A stretch of DNA of 64,000 nt, taken from contig JAALKD010000006.1 in assembly GCA_011088215.1 (NCBI GenBank), positions 29,391 through 93,390 of the forward strand. The letters run 5' to 3'. Under the pieces are notes generated by a model, which made no database searches, was not told where the DNA came from, and saw only the letters and a list, made by a program, of their open reading frames with translations. Both the position numbers and the translations under genes were made by a program. This DNA comes from Sphingomonadales bacterium (lineage in GTDB: Bacteria; Pseudomonadota; Alphaproteobacteria; Sphingomonadales; Kordiimonadaceae). This document shows, one piece after another, positions 9,013 to 19,352 of the stretch (positions within the stretch are counted from its first letter, which is position 1; the number at the start of each line of letters is the position of its first letter).

Positions 9013-10290
9013 TTAGTCGGCTTCGACTGCGTTGTTAATTTTATCCCGTAGCTCATTCCTGAGCGGATAAATACCGGACGGCAGGATGTTGGTCATGAAA
9101 ATGGCAACAACATCACTGGTTGGATCAATCCAGAAGATAGTATTGGCCATTCCACCCCAGAAGTATTCGCCAACATTAGCATGGCCGCCTTGTTTTTCGC
9201 CGTCTTGAACAACAGCGAAACCTAGGCCAAAGCCCAATCCCTGCTTGCCGCCAGCGATGCCTGTCAGATTGTCGGGCAGATGGTCACGGCGCATCAACTC
9301 AACAGTTTCTGCCTTGACCAGCCGTACGCCGTTCAGTTCGCCGCCATTGGCGACCATTTGGGCAAACTTCCAGTAATCCATTGTTGTCGAAACCAGGCCG
9401 CCACCGCCGCTTTCAGACTTTGGCTTGACTGTGAAGTCCCCGAAAAAGTCACCGCGGTAGGCAACCAGGCCCTTGTCTTTTTCGGGAGCATAAATTTCCG
9501 AGAAGCGATCCAGTTGATCGGGTCGTACCGAAAAACCGGTGTCTTTCATGCCCAACGGCGCAAAAATACGTTCCTGAAAAAAATCACCTAGTGACTCACC
9601 CGAAAGCACCTCGATCAACCGGCCTTGCACGTCAACCGATAGCGAATATACCCACGCCGCACCGGGCTGATACAGCAGCGGTAGTTTACCAAGCTTTTCA
9701 GTTTGTTGCGCCAGCGTCAATTTGGGGTCGAATACGCCGGCTTTGCCGTACAGCTGGTCAACCGGTGTGTTGCCGAATACGCCGTAGGTCAGGCCGGCCG
9801 TATGGGTTAGCAAGTCGCGGATTGTCGATGGTCGTTCTGCTGGGACCGTTTGCAACGAGCCGTCTTGGTTTACACCGCTAAAAACGCGTTGGTTCGCAAA
9901 AGATGGCAGATACTTCGATACTGGGTCATCCAGCCCAAACTTGCCTTCTTCATATAGCATCATCAGCGCGATACCGGTTATTGGCTTGGTCATGGAATAG
10001 ATGCGGAACACCGCGTCTTCGGACATTTTTGTCCCGGCTTCCTTGTTGATTTGGCCGTAAGTCTCGAAATGTGCAATTTTGCCGTCGCGGGCCACCAGCG
10101 TTGTTGCGCCGACAAGCCTCCCGCTTTTCACATAGCCGTCGATATGCGACTTCAGCGCTGCCAGCCCCTGGTCGGACAAGCCAACCGTTGCTGCTGTTGC
10201 TGCACGGTCATTTGCTGGAACCGCGGGTGCCATCGCGCCTACAAGCGCAAAAGCTACCGCTGTCAGCACCACTTGTGTTTTCTTGAACAT
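9013..10290 (-). CDS. Serine hydrolase / class C beta-lactamase-family protein
   Basis: Signal peptide; FRIYSMTKPITGIALM (SxxK), DLLTHTAGLTYG motifs. Confidence 0.88.
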   Translation of the reverse strand: MFKKTQVVLTAVAFALVGAMAPAVPANDRAATAATVGLSDQGLAALKSHIDGYVKSGRLVGATTLVARDGKIAHFETYGQINKEAGTKMSEDAVFRIYSMTKPITGIALMMLYEEGKFGLDDPVSKYLPSFANQRVFSGVNQDGSLQTVPAERPSTIRDLLTHTAGLTYGVFGNTPVDQLYGKAGVFDPKLTLAQQTEKLGKLPLLYQPGAAWVYSLSVDVQGRLIEVLSGESLGDFFQERIFAPLGMKDTGFSVRPDQLDRFSEIYAPEKDKGLVAYRGDFFGDFTVKPKSESGGGGLVSTTMDYWKFAQMVANGGELNGVRLVKAETVELMRRDHLPDNLTGIAGGKQGLGFGLGFAVVQDGEKQGGHANVGEYFWGGMANTIFWIDPTSDVVAIFMTNILPSGIYPLRNELRDKINNAVEAD

Positions 10291-10555
10291 TTTTATTTTC
10301 TCCCTCGCTGTCACTTAGTGCAGTTAACGCCCACGTCAACGCACCGCGCGCTCAATTGACACTTTTATCATATAAATCACCAGATGGTGCAATAGACCGC
10401 GTGAACCCAATGTGAACACTCTGTTGTGTCCCTGTGATTGATTGCTGTTTGCCGCCAAACAAAAGCCTGCTTGGTGGTTGCAGTTTTTGTCGGCTCGATT
10501 TACCGTCTTGCCGTGGATCGGTTGTTCCGTATCCGCCCTAATTATGGAGGTTGTT

Positions 10556-11989
10556 ATGGTTGCAGGTCTTACCAGTTTGTTGGACGGGTATTTGGTTAAT
10601 GGTGACGGGCTTGCGGTTGATAACCCGGCAACCGGCGACCATGTTGCAACCGTGCGCGACTACTCAGACAGCGAGGTTTCCGACTGTGTTGTGGCTGCCA
10701 CCGCCGCCTTCCCGGCGTGGGCAAAAAAGACGGCGAAAGAACGCTCGGTTATTCTACGGCGCTGGTATGAGCTGATGCTGGCGCACCAGGAAGAACTGGC
10801 ACAGTTGATCACTGCCGAATGCGGCAAACCGTTGGCTGAAGCACGCGGCGAAGTGATGTACGGCGCATCTTTCCTCGAATGGTTCGCGGAAGAGGCAAAA
10901 CGTGCATACGGCGACGTGGTTCCAACCCATAACGCGAGTGCGCGTATCATCGTCATCAAACAGCCCATTGGTGTGGTGTCTGCCATCACGCCCTGGAACT
11001 TCCCGGTTGCCATGATCACGCGCAAGGCAGCACCTGCACTTGCAGCGGGCTGCCCAATGATTGTTAAACCTGCTGAGGCAACCCCCTTGTCTGCTTTGGC
11101 TCTGGAGAAATTGGCGCGAGAGGCCGGCATCCCAGAAGGCGTGTTCAAAATCGTGACCACACGCAAGCCCGCTGAAACTGGCAAAGTACTGACCACTCAC
11201 CCGGACATTAAGAAGATATCCTTCACTGGCTCCACGGCGGTTGGCAAAATTCTCATGCGTCAGGCGGCCGACACGGTCAAGAAAGCCAGCATGGAGCTTG
11301 GCGGCAACGCACCTTTCATAGTCTTTGACGATGCCGATATTGACGCCGCACTTGATGGTGCCATGGCATCCAAATACCGCAATGCGGGGCAAACCTGTGT
11401 GTGTGCAAACCGGTTTTTCGTACAAAGCGGCGTTTACGACCAGTTTGTTGAGAAATTTTCTGCCCGTGTCGCAGCGCTGTCAATCGGTGACGGTGCAGCA
11501 GACGGCACTGAAGTCGGGCCACTAATCAATACTGCAGCGATCGACAAGGTCGAGCAGCTTGTTGCCACCGCCACTGCCGCGGGTGCCAAAGCTATGGTCG
11601 GTGGTAACCGCTCTGAACTGGGTGGCAACTTTTATCAGCCCACAGTGCTAGCGGATGCGCGCGCGGATATGGCGATAGCACAAGCCGAGATTTTCGGGCC
11701 GGTTGCTCCGGTATTCAAATTTAACACCGAGGCCGAGGTGGTAGAACTTGCCAACGACACGCCGTATGGCTTGGCCGCTTATTTTTACGCACGCGACCTG
11801 GGTCGGGTCTGGCGAGTGGCCGAGGCGCTGGAATATGGCATGGTCGGTATCAATGAAGGTATCCTGTCCACCGAGGTGGCCCCGTTTGGTGGGGTCAAGG
11901 AATCCGGAATTGGCCGTGAAGGCTCGCGTTATGGCCTCGATGAATATCTGGAAATAAAATATTGCCTGATGGGCGGACTGTCGACCTAA
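10556..11989 (+). CDS. gabD: NAD(P)-dependent succinate-semialdehyde dehydrogenase family
   Basis: ALDH motifs: ITPWNFPVAMITRKAAPALAAGC, FTGSTAVGK, MELGGNAPFIVFDDAD, GQTCVCANR, EIFGPVAPV. Confidence 0.87.
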   Translation: MVAGLTSLLDGYLVNGDGLAVDNPATGDHVATVRDYSDSEVSDCVVAATAAFPAWAKKTAKERSVILRRWYELMLAHQEELAQLITAECGKPLAEARGEVMYGASFLEWFAEEAKRAYGDVVPTHNASARIIVIKQPIGVVSAITPWNFPVAMITRKAAPALAAGCPMIVKPAEATPLSALALEKLAREAGIPEGVFKIVTTRKPAETGKVLTTHPDIKKISFTGSTAVGKILMRQAADTVKKASMELGGNAPFIVFDDADIDAALDGAMASKYRNAGQTCVCANRFFVQSGVYDQFVEKFSARVAALSIGDGAADGTEVGPLINTAAIDKVEQLVATATAAGAKAMVGGNRSELGGNFYQPTVLADARADMAIAQAEIFGPVAPVFKFNTEAEVVELANDTPYGLAAYFYARDLGRVWRVAEALEYGMVGINEGILSTEVAPFGGVKESGIGREGSRYGLDEYLEIKYCLMGGLST

Positions 11990-11996
11990 CCGTATC

Positions 11997-14396
11997 TTAC
12001 AGTGCGAAATTTTTTCGCAGTTCGGCGATCAGATCTTCGCTTTCCAAGGTGTGCTTTGCTTCACTGTCAATGATCGCCAACGCTAGTTTGCGGCGCAAGT
12101 GACTGGCTTCAATGTTGTCCTTAAGTCCGGGCGCGCTGGCGGCATCAGTTAAGAAATCAACCAGTCGGTTGGCGGCGTGAATGCGGCCCCATATATAATC
12201 GTTTTCCCGCGCTTTCCGGCTGAAAAACGCCCCAAAGTTAAATAGCTTTGCGCCCATTAATCGTTGACCGTCTTCGGGGCAATCAACCTCGGCGCAATCA
12301 ATAGGGCTGATCCGGTCAACTCGAATTTCGTCGATTTCCATCAGGTCGGTATGGGCTGTCATCGGTAGCGTTAGAACGTCATAAAAGGAAAAGCCTACAT
12401 AGGCGTGAAACAGCGTTTTGCGGGTTGCCTCATCCTCGATGGCATTAATCGCCTGCGCCAGCATTTCATCCTCTTCAAAGTCCAGGTCTTCCAGCTCCAT
12501 CACCTTGGCTACAATCGCCATCAACTCTTCTGTGTCGCCGCTAAGAGGGGCGTCTTTGTAAAAGTCGGTTTGCCAGCGCTGGCGGTAGCGGGCAATGCTG
12601 TCATAGATGTGTGCTTTCAAGTTGGCAAAAGAAGCCAATGACGCCTGGGCTGGTTCCTGCTGCAGCTGCCGGTTTAGGCGTTTGATCAAAAAACGCATAC
12701 GCCGCACCCGGTAGTCCACATCATATTTGCGGAAAAAGGGAATGGCTTGCCTGCAAGCGTCGTCGCCGGATTCGATGAAACCATTTTGGACGGCCCACTG
12801 GGAAAGCTGCGCCAATGTTGGCACAGCTGATTGTTCCAAATCTTGGTCTTGTTTGCTCCGATCCTGGTGCCACTCCTTCAGGAATTTGCTCAGGCGTTCC
12901 AGCGAATGCACGGCCTTTGCCTCGGCGTAGCTGCCGTAGCCGAACCCGGCCTCGTGGCGCGCCTGTTCGTGGGCACGTTCGCGCCAACTGGCCAGCATCG
13001 CTGTGGACATCTTTTGGCCAGGCGCCAAAATCAGAATTTGATCGACCAGTTGGGAAACATCTTGTTCGATGCGTTTCAAAATAATCTCAAAACGTCGCGC
13101 GCGCCGGTTTTGTTCCTCAATTTCCTGAAGGTCGCCCAATATGGGTTCGTCACGTGGAATTTCAGCGAGCGAGGACAGGATAGTGCGGAAAAACCCTGGT
13201 ATTGGCTTATTGCCTTCATCGCCTGTGTCGTTGTTGTTTGGGTGGGCTTGCGCGTCTGTTTGTATTTCCGGGCGAGGGTCGACAAAAATAATCCTTCGAT
13301 CCACTTCACGGTGGGCGGGTCGGTCGATCACTGCATCAATCGCACTGGCAAACGGTTTGTTATTGGTAACACCGCCGTCGATGAAGCTCATGTTTTCAAC
13401 GTCACCAATGTCTTCCGACAAATGGTCAAAGTTCTTCGCCATAAAGTCAGCTTCGTGCGGCCAACTGGCACCGCATTTTTTCAGGTAAGTTTTCAGATCA
13501 CTAAGCCGCATGGGCGGGAAAGCGCCAGGAAAGCTGGATGTGGCGCGGGCCGCGAAACCCAGACCAGGGATATTGGTGTCGTCGAAGTCGCTACTGCGAG
13601 CGGAGCGACGCCCCTGAATGTGGCTGAATTTCAAGCTGACTTTATGCTGCTTTTCGCGGATTGTTGCCGGGTCGTGCATGCCGACGGATTGGCTTTGGCC
13701 ATAAAAATTGGTCAGGCTGACAAACAGATCTAGCTGGTGGCCAGTTGGCAGCAGGCTGGAGCCGGGTGCCGCCTCGCCCATATTGTGGTTGGCATCAATC
13801 ATCCATTCCAGCATGCGCGTGCCGGAAAAGGGCGGCTCGAACCAGCGAGACCTTATGAAACGGGAAAGCTTTCTTTTTGCCTCTGCATAGGGGTGTTCGC
13901 CTTTCCAGATTCGCTTGCCGAACAGCCAAATCAGTGGATACATATAGACCTTGCTCCAACGCTCTGCCAGCGTTTCGCGTTCCATTAATTCTTCAATGTC
14001 ACCTAGCTTCATCCACATATCGCGCAGGGGATCAAAATCCAGATCGTAGGCCAGCGCCCGCCCGAGGAAGATACCGTTGATTCCGCCCGCTGAAGCGCCG
14101 GAAATCACGTCAACGATCACCCGCATGTCAACGCTTTCACCGATCATCCGAAGCAAATCGAAATAGTGGCTTTCCGTGTCAGTGGAATAACCGCGGTCGG
14201 GTGCGCGGACGCTGTAGGAAACCGAAGAGTCGGCTTTTTCTTCGGCAGATAGGCTGTGATAAACCTTGGATGCACGCACCAACTTCAACACTTCATGCGA
14301 CACGCCGTTCATGTAAACGGCAAGCGAGGCTCCACCGAAGCAAACCAATGCTAATCGAACTTCCAGTTCTCGCATTCCGACAACCTTTTCAGTCAA
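11997..14396 (-). CDS. Patatin-like phospholipase (DUF3376-type)
   Basis: FGGASLAVYMNGVSHEV, ISGASAGGINGIFLG (GxSxG), FIDGGVTNNKPF (catalytic Asp). Confidence 0.88.
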   Translation of the reverse strand: MTEKVVGMRELEVRLALVCFGGASLAVYMNGVSHEVLKLVRASKVYHSLSAEEKADSSVSYSVRAPDRGYSTDTESHYFDLLRMIGESVDMRVIVDVISGASAGGINGIFLGRALAYDLDFDPLRDMWMKLGDIEELMERETLAERWSKVYMYPLIWLFGKRIWKGEHPYAEAKRKLSRFIRSRWFEPPFSGTRMLEWMIDANHNMGEAAPGSSLLPTGHQLDLFVSLTNFYGQSQSVGMHDPATIREKQHKVSLKFSHIQGRRSARSSDFDDTNIPGLGFAARATSSFPGAFPPMRLSDLKTYLKKCGASWPHEADFMAKNFDHLSEDIGDVENMSFIDGGVTNNKPFASAIDAVIDRPAHREVDRRIIFVDPRPEIQTDAQAHPNNNDTGDEGNKPIPGFFRTILSSLAEIPRDEPILGDLQEIEEQNRRARRFEIILKRIEQDVSQLVDQILILAPGQKMSTAMLASWRERAHEQARHEAGFGYGSYAEAKAVHSLERLSKFLKEWHQDRSKQDQDLEQSAVPTLAQLSQWAVQNGFIESGDDACRQAIPFFRKYDVDYRVRRMRFLIKRLNRQLQQEPAQASLASFANLKAHIYDSIARYRQRWQTDFYKDAPLSGDTEELMAIVAKVMELEDLDFEEDEMLAQAINAIEDEATRKTLFHAYVGFSFYDVLTLPMTAHTDLMEIDEIRVDRISPIDCAEVDCPEDGQRLMGAKLFNFGAFFSRKARENDYIWGRIHAANRLVDFLTDAASAPGLKDNIEASHLRRKLALAIIDSEAKHTLESEDLIAELRKNFAL

Positions 14397-14455
14397 AATC
14401 TGACACCTAGTGTGCCGCTATTTTGGCGAAACCTAAAGAAAATTATAAAGGTGGC

Positions 14456-15019
14456 TCAAATGTTTGACGCAGACTGCATCAAAATTACTATTCGTTGCTT
14501 GCCCTGTTTTCTGTCGTCAACAATGGTCAGGTCAGACGGCAGATCAATCGTTTCGTCGGCCGCCAGTTCGCAAACAATGCAGGTGTCATCTTTCAGCCAG
14601 CTGCCTTTAATCAGGCGGTCCAAAGTTGGTCGCAAAAGACTCTTTCGGTATGGGGGGTCTATAAAGATGAAATCAAATGCTGTTTTTGATGGCCCAACGG
14701 TAGTTGCATCAGCCGCCGTGGTCGTGGTGTCCGGCGTGGCATCCAAAGACGCGATGTTTGAACGCAGGCAATTAAGCGAGCCGCGCGCTTTCTCCACGAA
14801 AGTCACGTGCACTGCACCGCGTGACAGTGCCTCCAGCCCTAAAGCGCCGGTGCCAGCGTATATGTCGGCCACCTGCGCGCCAGCCATTGCCGGATAGCGC
14901 GGGTGTCCGAGTATGGAAAATAACCGTTCGCGCATGCGGTCTGTGGTTGGCCGCACGTCAAGGCCGTCCGGAACTGACAAACGGCGACCCCGAAAACGAC
15001 CGGCGATAATTCGGGTCAT
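14456..15019 (-). CDS. rsmD: 16S rRNA (guanine(966)-N(2))-methyltransferase
   Basis: MTRIIAGRFRGRRLSVPDGLDVRPTTDRMRERLFSIL...DIYAGTGALGLEALSRGA...FIDPPY. Confidence 0.95.
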   Translation of the reverse strand: MTRIIAGRFRGRRLSVPDGLDVRPTTDRMRERLFSILGHPRYPAMAGAQVADIYAGTGALGLEALSRGAVHVTFVEKARGSLNCLRSNIASLDATPDTTTTAADATTVGPSKTAFDFIFIDPPYRKSLLRPTLDRLIKGSWLKDDTCIVCELAADETIDLPSDLTIVDDRKQGKQRIVILMQSASNI

Positions 15020-16176
15020 TTTTTCGATGCCTGGCCTCGACGGCCTTGGCCTTTGGAAACTTGGCCTTTGCGTGCGCCAGCCTTCGAGGTATTGGGGCCT
15101 GTCTTACCGGTTCTATTGTTGCTCGGTTTCTGGCTGTATCGCCCACTTGGTTTTGCGCCGCGCTCCGTATCCCTGTCGGCTGCTGTTTTTCGCCGGTCCG
15201 GTCTGCGGGCTTCATCCTGTCCGCCTGCGGACTTGCGCCGCCGTACCGCACCGGGTTTGTTGCCAGTTGGTTTTTTTGCCTTGGCCCACTTTGAAGTGTC
15301 GCGCACTACTTTGACCGCTGCAACGCTTTGCGGTGCATCAGCGAAAAACTCAGGTAGTGCTTCGCGCAGCTGTTTGTCGTTAACTGGTGCAACAACCGCT
15401 GAGGGTAGGGTGCCTAGTGCAAAAGGGCCATAATGGGTTCGGATAAGCCGGTTAACCGTTAGCCCCAGATGCTCCATTACCCGGCGAACCTCACGGTTTT
15501 TTCCTTCGCGAATAGCGACAGTTAACCATGTATTGGCTGATGATCTGCTGCTTGCGTCTTGTTCTTTTTGCGCGCGTTTGGACAGCCGCTCCAGCCTGGC
15601 GTCCACTTCGCCGTAATGAATGCCGTCGATGGTGATGCCACCCGCCAGCTTTGCCAGTGCTTTTTCTTCAACTCGGCCATATACGCGAACCCGGTATCGG
15701 CGCACCAAAGCGTTCGCGGGAAGTTCCATCCAGCGGGCCAACGCGCCGTCGTTGGTTAGCAAGAGCAAGCCTTCGGTGTTCATGTCCAGCCGCCCGATTG
15801 AAATAACCCGGCCAATATGTTTGGGAAGGCGATCAAACACTGTACGGCGGCCCTCTGGGTCTTTGGTGGTTGTCAGTGTGCCTTTGGTTTTATGCATGCG
15901 CCAAACCTTTGTGGCATCTGCACGCTCCACTGCTTCGCCGTCAACACGAATGCCTTCCAGGCTTTTGATCAACACAGCCGGTGTTGTCAGGGTTTGTCCG
16001 TCCAGGGATATGCGGCCTGCTTCAATCATGCGTTCAACATCACGGCGCGATGCTACACCTGCTCGGGCCAACGCTTTGGCAATACGTTCACCTTTGTCGG
16101 CGTTGTCGGGGCTGTTACTGCCCGGATCGGAGTTTTGTGCCCCCGAAATGCTCGTTGTTTTATCTTTTTCAGTCAT
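15016..16176 (-). CDS. 23S rRNA pseudouridine synthase (RluB/RsuA family)
   Basis: S4-like N-terminus, GRLDMNTEGLLLLTNDG, EGKNREVRRVMEHLGLTVNRLIRTHYGPF; low-complexity basic C-tail. Confidence 0.93.
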   Translation of the reverse strand: MTEKDKTTSISGAQNSDPGSNSPDNADKGERIAKALARAGVASRRDVERMIEAGRISLDGQTLTTPAVLIKSLEGIRVDGEAVERADATKVWRMHKTKGTLTTTKDPEGRRTVFDRLPKHIGRVISIGRLDMNTEGLLLLTNDGALARWMELPANALVRRYRVRVYGRVEEKALAKLAGGITIDGIHYGEVDARLERLSKRAQKEQDASSRSSANTWLTVAIREGKNREVRRVMEHLGLTVNRLIRTHYGPFALGTLPSAVVAPVNDKQLREALPEFFADAPQSVAAVKVVRDTSKWAKAKKPTGNKPGAVRRRKSAGGQDEARRPDRRKTAADRDTERGAKPSGRYSQKPSNNRTGKTGPNTSKAGARKGQVSKGQGRRGQASKK

Positions 16177-16269
16177 GCGGCGCACCATAGTGCCAGCGCG
16201 GGGCTGAGACAAGTTAATACAATTCACTACCTTGACGTCAGATAAATTCGCTTTATTAAACAACTTATC

Positions 16270-16722
16270 ATGATTGATGATTTTCCCTTCATGCGGCAGG
16301 CGCTTCAGGAAGCACGTCTAGCCGCGGTTCGCGGCGAGGTGCCTGTTGGTGCTATTATTGTTGGCCCAAAGGGTCGTATTATTGCGGCTGGGGGCAACGA
16401 AGTGATTGGTGCGGTTGACCCTACCGGCCACGCAGAAATTGTTGCGATCCGCAAAGCAGCTGACATTATGCAGTCTGAACGCCTTGAGGGTTGCGATATG
16501 TATGTGACCCTGGAGCCATGCGCCATGTGCGCCCAGGCGATTGCCTTCGCTCGCATCCGCCGCCTCTATTACGGCGCAGAAGACCCCAAAGGCGGCGGCG
16601 TTACGGTGGGGGCAAAAATATTTGACCAGCCGACTACCCATCACAAGCCTGAAATATACGGCGGCATTCTGGAAGAAGAGTCTGCCCAATTGCTTAGAGA
16701 CTTTTTCGCAGAACGGCGTTAA
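16270..16722 (+). CDS. tadA: tRNA-specific adenosine deaminase
   Basis: HAEIVAIRKA and EPCAMCAQAIAFARI zinc motifs. Confidence 0.94.
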   Translation: MIDDFPFMRQALQEARLAAVRGEVPVGAIIVGPKGRIIAAGGNEVIGAVDPTGHAEIVAIRKAADIMQSERLEGCDMYVTLEPCAMCAQAIAFARIRRLYYGAEDPKGGGVTVGAKIFDQPTTHHKPEIYGGILEEESAQLLRDFFAERR

Positions 16723-16731
16723 TCTCTTCCG

Positions 16732-18024
16732 ATGGAAGCAGAGATCCTCGATCAAATAACCGGTTATTTCCTGCAAAGCTGGGCTTGGGTACAAACCAAC
16801 TTTCTTGAGCCCGAGCGATTACTTGAGCTCGTGATCATCGGTGTGGCAATTCTGTCGTCAAACTTCACCTGTAAATGGATACATCACGGCATCCTGCTGG
16901 TAGCAGGTGATCATCCACTGGTCCAAAAAGCTGATCGACGGTTCCTTCATCCGGTTCTGACGGCTCTTATTTCCATATTGCTTATCGTGACCGCGCGACT
17001 GCTGCTTGAGCCCTTCATGGCGACATATTTGTTGAATGTGGCTGCTAGCTTGCTGACGGCTTGGCTGGTGATCAGGTTGGCTGTGGGGCTCCTGGCGAAT
17101 CGCGAGCTGGCGCGCATGATAGCAGGCGGTGCCTGGACACTGGCCGCCCTCAACATAATGGGTTTGCTTGACCCAATTACCACGGTGCTTGACGAGGCGC
17201 AGTTGCCGTTGGGCGAAGTGAATATCAGTATTCTGGATATTCTGACCGGTATTGTCAGCTTCGGCTTCCTGATGTGGTTGGCTTTTGCTCTGTCTGCTTT
17301 GCTGGAACGCCGTCTGGTGAAAGCAGAAGGCGTGCCGCCGAGCATTCGTGCGCTGATGACCAAGCTGGGAAAAATCCTGCTGGTTTCGGTTGCGTTTTTG
17401 ATTTCTCTTAATGCCACCGGCATCGACCTGACGGCTCTTGCGGTCTTTGGTGGTGCGCTGGGCGTTGGTATCGGTTTCGGCCTGCAGAAAGTGGTCGGTA
17501 ACTTTATCTCCGGCATTATCCTGTTGGTGGACCGCTCGATCAAACCGGGTGATGTTATTGAAACCGGCGGTACTTACGGTACCATCAACAGGCTTGCGGC
17601 GCGCTATACGTCGGTGATTACCCGTGACGGTACCGAGTTTCTAATTCCCAATGAAGATATGATTACCCAGCCCGTGACCAATTGGTCACATACCCATAGG
17701 TTGGTACGGCGCAGAATTCCGGTTCAGGTATCCTACCAAAGCGACGTGAAACATGCGATGGATATTATGGTTGAGGCGGCACTTAGCCAATCAAGGGTTT
17801 TAAAAGTGCCGGAGCCCAGAACTCTGATGAAAGGCTTCGGCGAGAGCGGCGTTGACCTGGAATTGCGGCTGTGGATCGAAGACCCGCAGCACGGCGTGTC
17901 CAACATCGCCAGCGACGTTATGATTTCAATTTGGGACAAATTTCACGAGGAGGGCATTGAGTTCCCCTACCCAACCCGTGTTGTCCATGTCAAAAACGGT
18001 GACCTCAAACCGACAAAAGAATGA
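16732..18024 (+). CDS. Mechanosensitive ion channel (MscS family)
   Basis: ALAVFGGALGVGIGFGLQKVVGNFISGIILLVDRSIKPGDVIE. Confidence 0.93.
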   Translation: MEAEILDQITGYFLQSWAWVQTNFLEPERLLELVIIGVAILSSNFTCKWIHHGILLVAGDHPLVQKADRRFLHPVLTALISILLIVTARLLLEPFMATYLLNVAASLLTAWLVIRLAVGLLANRELARMIAGGAWTLAALNIMGLLDPITTVLDEAQLPLGEVNISILDILTGIVSFGFLMWLAFALSALLERRLVKAEGVPPSIRALMTKLGKILLVSVAFLISLNATGIDLTALAVFGGALGVGIGFGLQKVVGNFISGIILLVDRSIKPGDVIETGGTYGTINRLAARYTSVITRDGTEFLIPNEDMITQPVTNWSHTHRLVRRRIPVQVSYQSDVKHAMDIMVEAALSQSRVLKVPEPRTLMKGFGESGVDLELRLWIEDPQHGVSNIASDVMISIWDKFHEEGIEFPYPTRVVHVKNGDLKPTKE

Positions 18025-18063
18025 GTAGGGAGTATCCAACATAGACTGTTAGGGGAGAAGAAA

Positions 18064-18471
18064 ATGTCTATTGGAAAATTTGTTCTTAATGTTGTTGTAG
18101 CGTTTGTCGCGTATGGAGTTTTGTACACTTTGGGTCAAATGGCCTTCGCTGACCAGTTCAGCGCCACGGTGGCTGCCACAAATCCGGAGGGTCTAGGCGC
18201 GCTGGCTTATCATGGTGTGCAAACTATTGTGGTGGTTTGGCTGTTCAACAAAGCCGTTGGTTCTGGTGACATGAAAGCTGGTGCAATGTTCGGCGCGATG
18301 GTTGGTCTTTATTTGTTGGCTTCAGACGCCGTTTGGTTCGAAACGCTGAAAGACTTTCCTGGCGATGCCAGAATGGTTCTGGGTGTAATGCACCTGGTGG
18401 TCGGCGCGATTGTCGGTGTATTGCTCGCTTTCATGCAAGGTAAAGGCTGGGGATCAGCCGCTGAGGCTTAG
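18064..18471 (+). CDS. Hypothetical membrane protein
   Basis: 135-aa ORF with four hydrophobic segments and good SD (GGGGAG). Confidence 0.7.
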   Translation: MSIGKFVLNVVVAFVAYGVLYTLGQMAFADQFSATVAATNPEGLGALAYHGVQTIVVVWLFNKAVGSGDMKAGAMFGAMVGLYLLASDAVWFETLKDFPGDARMVLGVMHLVVGAIVGVLLAFMQGKGWGSAAEA

Positions 18472-18485
18472 GCGAAGTGAGCCAA

Positions 18486-19340
18486 TTAATTATCAGTAAA
18501 TTTAAAATAGGCGTCGATTAGACGTTTGGCGACGGGTCCAACGGTTCCGTCGCCTATTTTCTCACCGTCTAGTTTGGTGATTGGAGTTGTACAGCTGGTG
18601 GCGCTGGTGATAAATATTTCCCGAGCATTTTTGGCTTGTTCGACGCTGATTTTGGCATCTTTGATGCTGATTTGCAGCTTTTCAGCAATGGTTTTTATGC
18701 GTGCGCGGGTAATTCCACCCAGAATATTGTCAGTTATCGGGCGGGTGACAATGTCACCATCTTCGGTAACCGCCCATATATTTGTGCTACTACCCTCGGT
18801 GATATAGCCGTCGCTGTCGACCAGAACAGCTTCAAAGACACCCGCTTCGCGCGCTGATTGCTTGGCCATAATGTTTGGCAGTAATCCGGTGCTTTTTATA
18901 TCACAGCGCCCCCAGCGATTGTCGGGTTGGGTAATACCGGTCACGCCGGCAAGCGCGCGCTGTAGCACTTTGTCGAAGTCAAACCGTTTGCAGGTTACAA
19001 ACAGCGTTGCTGGAATATCGTTGGCAGGGAAAGCATGGTCCCTGGGGGCCACGCCGCGGGTAACCTGGATGTAAAGAAAGGCATCGGAAAACCGGTTCCT
19101 ACGGATAACTTCGCTCAGCACAACATCCAGTGCCTTGCGGCCCATGGGCGGGGTGATCGCCAGTTCGCCCATCGAGCGCCATAATCGATCCAGGTGCGGC
19201 CCCGCGTCAACCATCTTGCAGCGACGCACCGCGATGCCTTCGTAAACACCGTCTGCGAACTGGAAGCCGCGATCGTTGATATGAACCAAGGCGTCTCGGG
19301 TAGGGACATAGGCACCGTTTACATAGGCGGTTCGTGACAT
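18486..19340 (-). CDS. D-amino-acid aminotransferase-like class IV aminotransferase
   Basis: YVNGAYVPTRDALVHINDRGFQFADGVYEGIAV...ITEGSSTNIWAV...ILGGITRARI. Confidence 0.92.
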   Translation of the reverse strand: MSRTAYVNGAYVPTRDALVHINDRGFQFADGVYEGIAVRRCKMVDAGPHLDRLWRSMGELAITPPMGRKALDVVLSEVIRRNRFSDAFLYIQVTRGVAPRDHAFPANDIPATLFVTCKRFDFDKVLQRALAGVTGITQPDNRWGRCDIKSTGLLPNIMAKQSAREAGVFEAVLVDSDGYITEGSSTNIWAVTEDGDIVTRPITDNILGGITRARIKTIAEKLQISIKDAKISVEQAKNAREIFITSATSCTTPITKLDGEKIGDGTVGPVAKRLIDAYFKFTDN

Positions 19341-19352
19341 TTGCGGTGGTCC

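Noticed and set aside
10754-11425. 223-aa minus-strand ORF inside the aldehyde dehydrogenase gene
   Set aside because: Antisense shadow ORF; composition (Cys/His/Arg-rich) typical of non-coding frames.
12831-13733. 300-aa plus-strand ORF inside the patatin gene
   Set aside because: Antisense to a strongly supported CDS with conserved patatin motifs; no recognisable domain.
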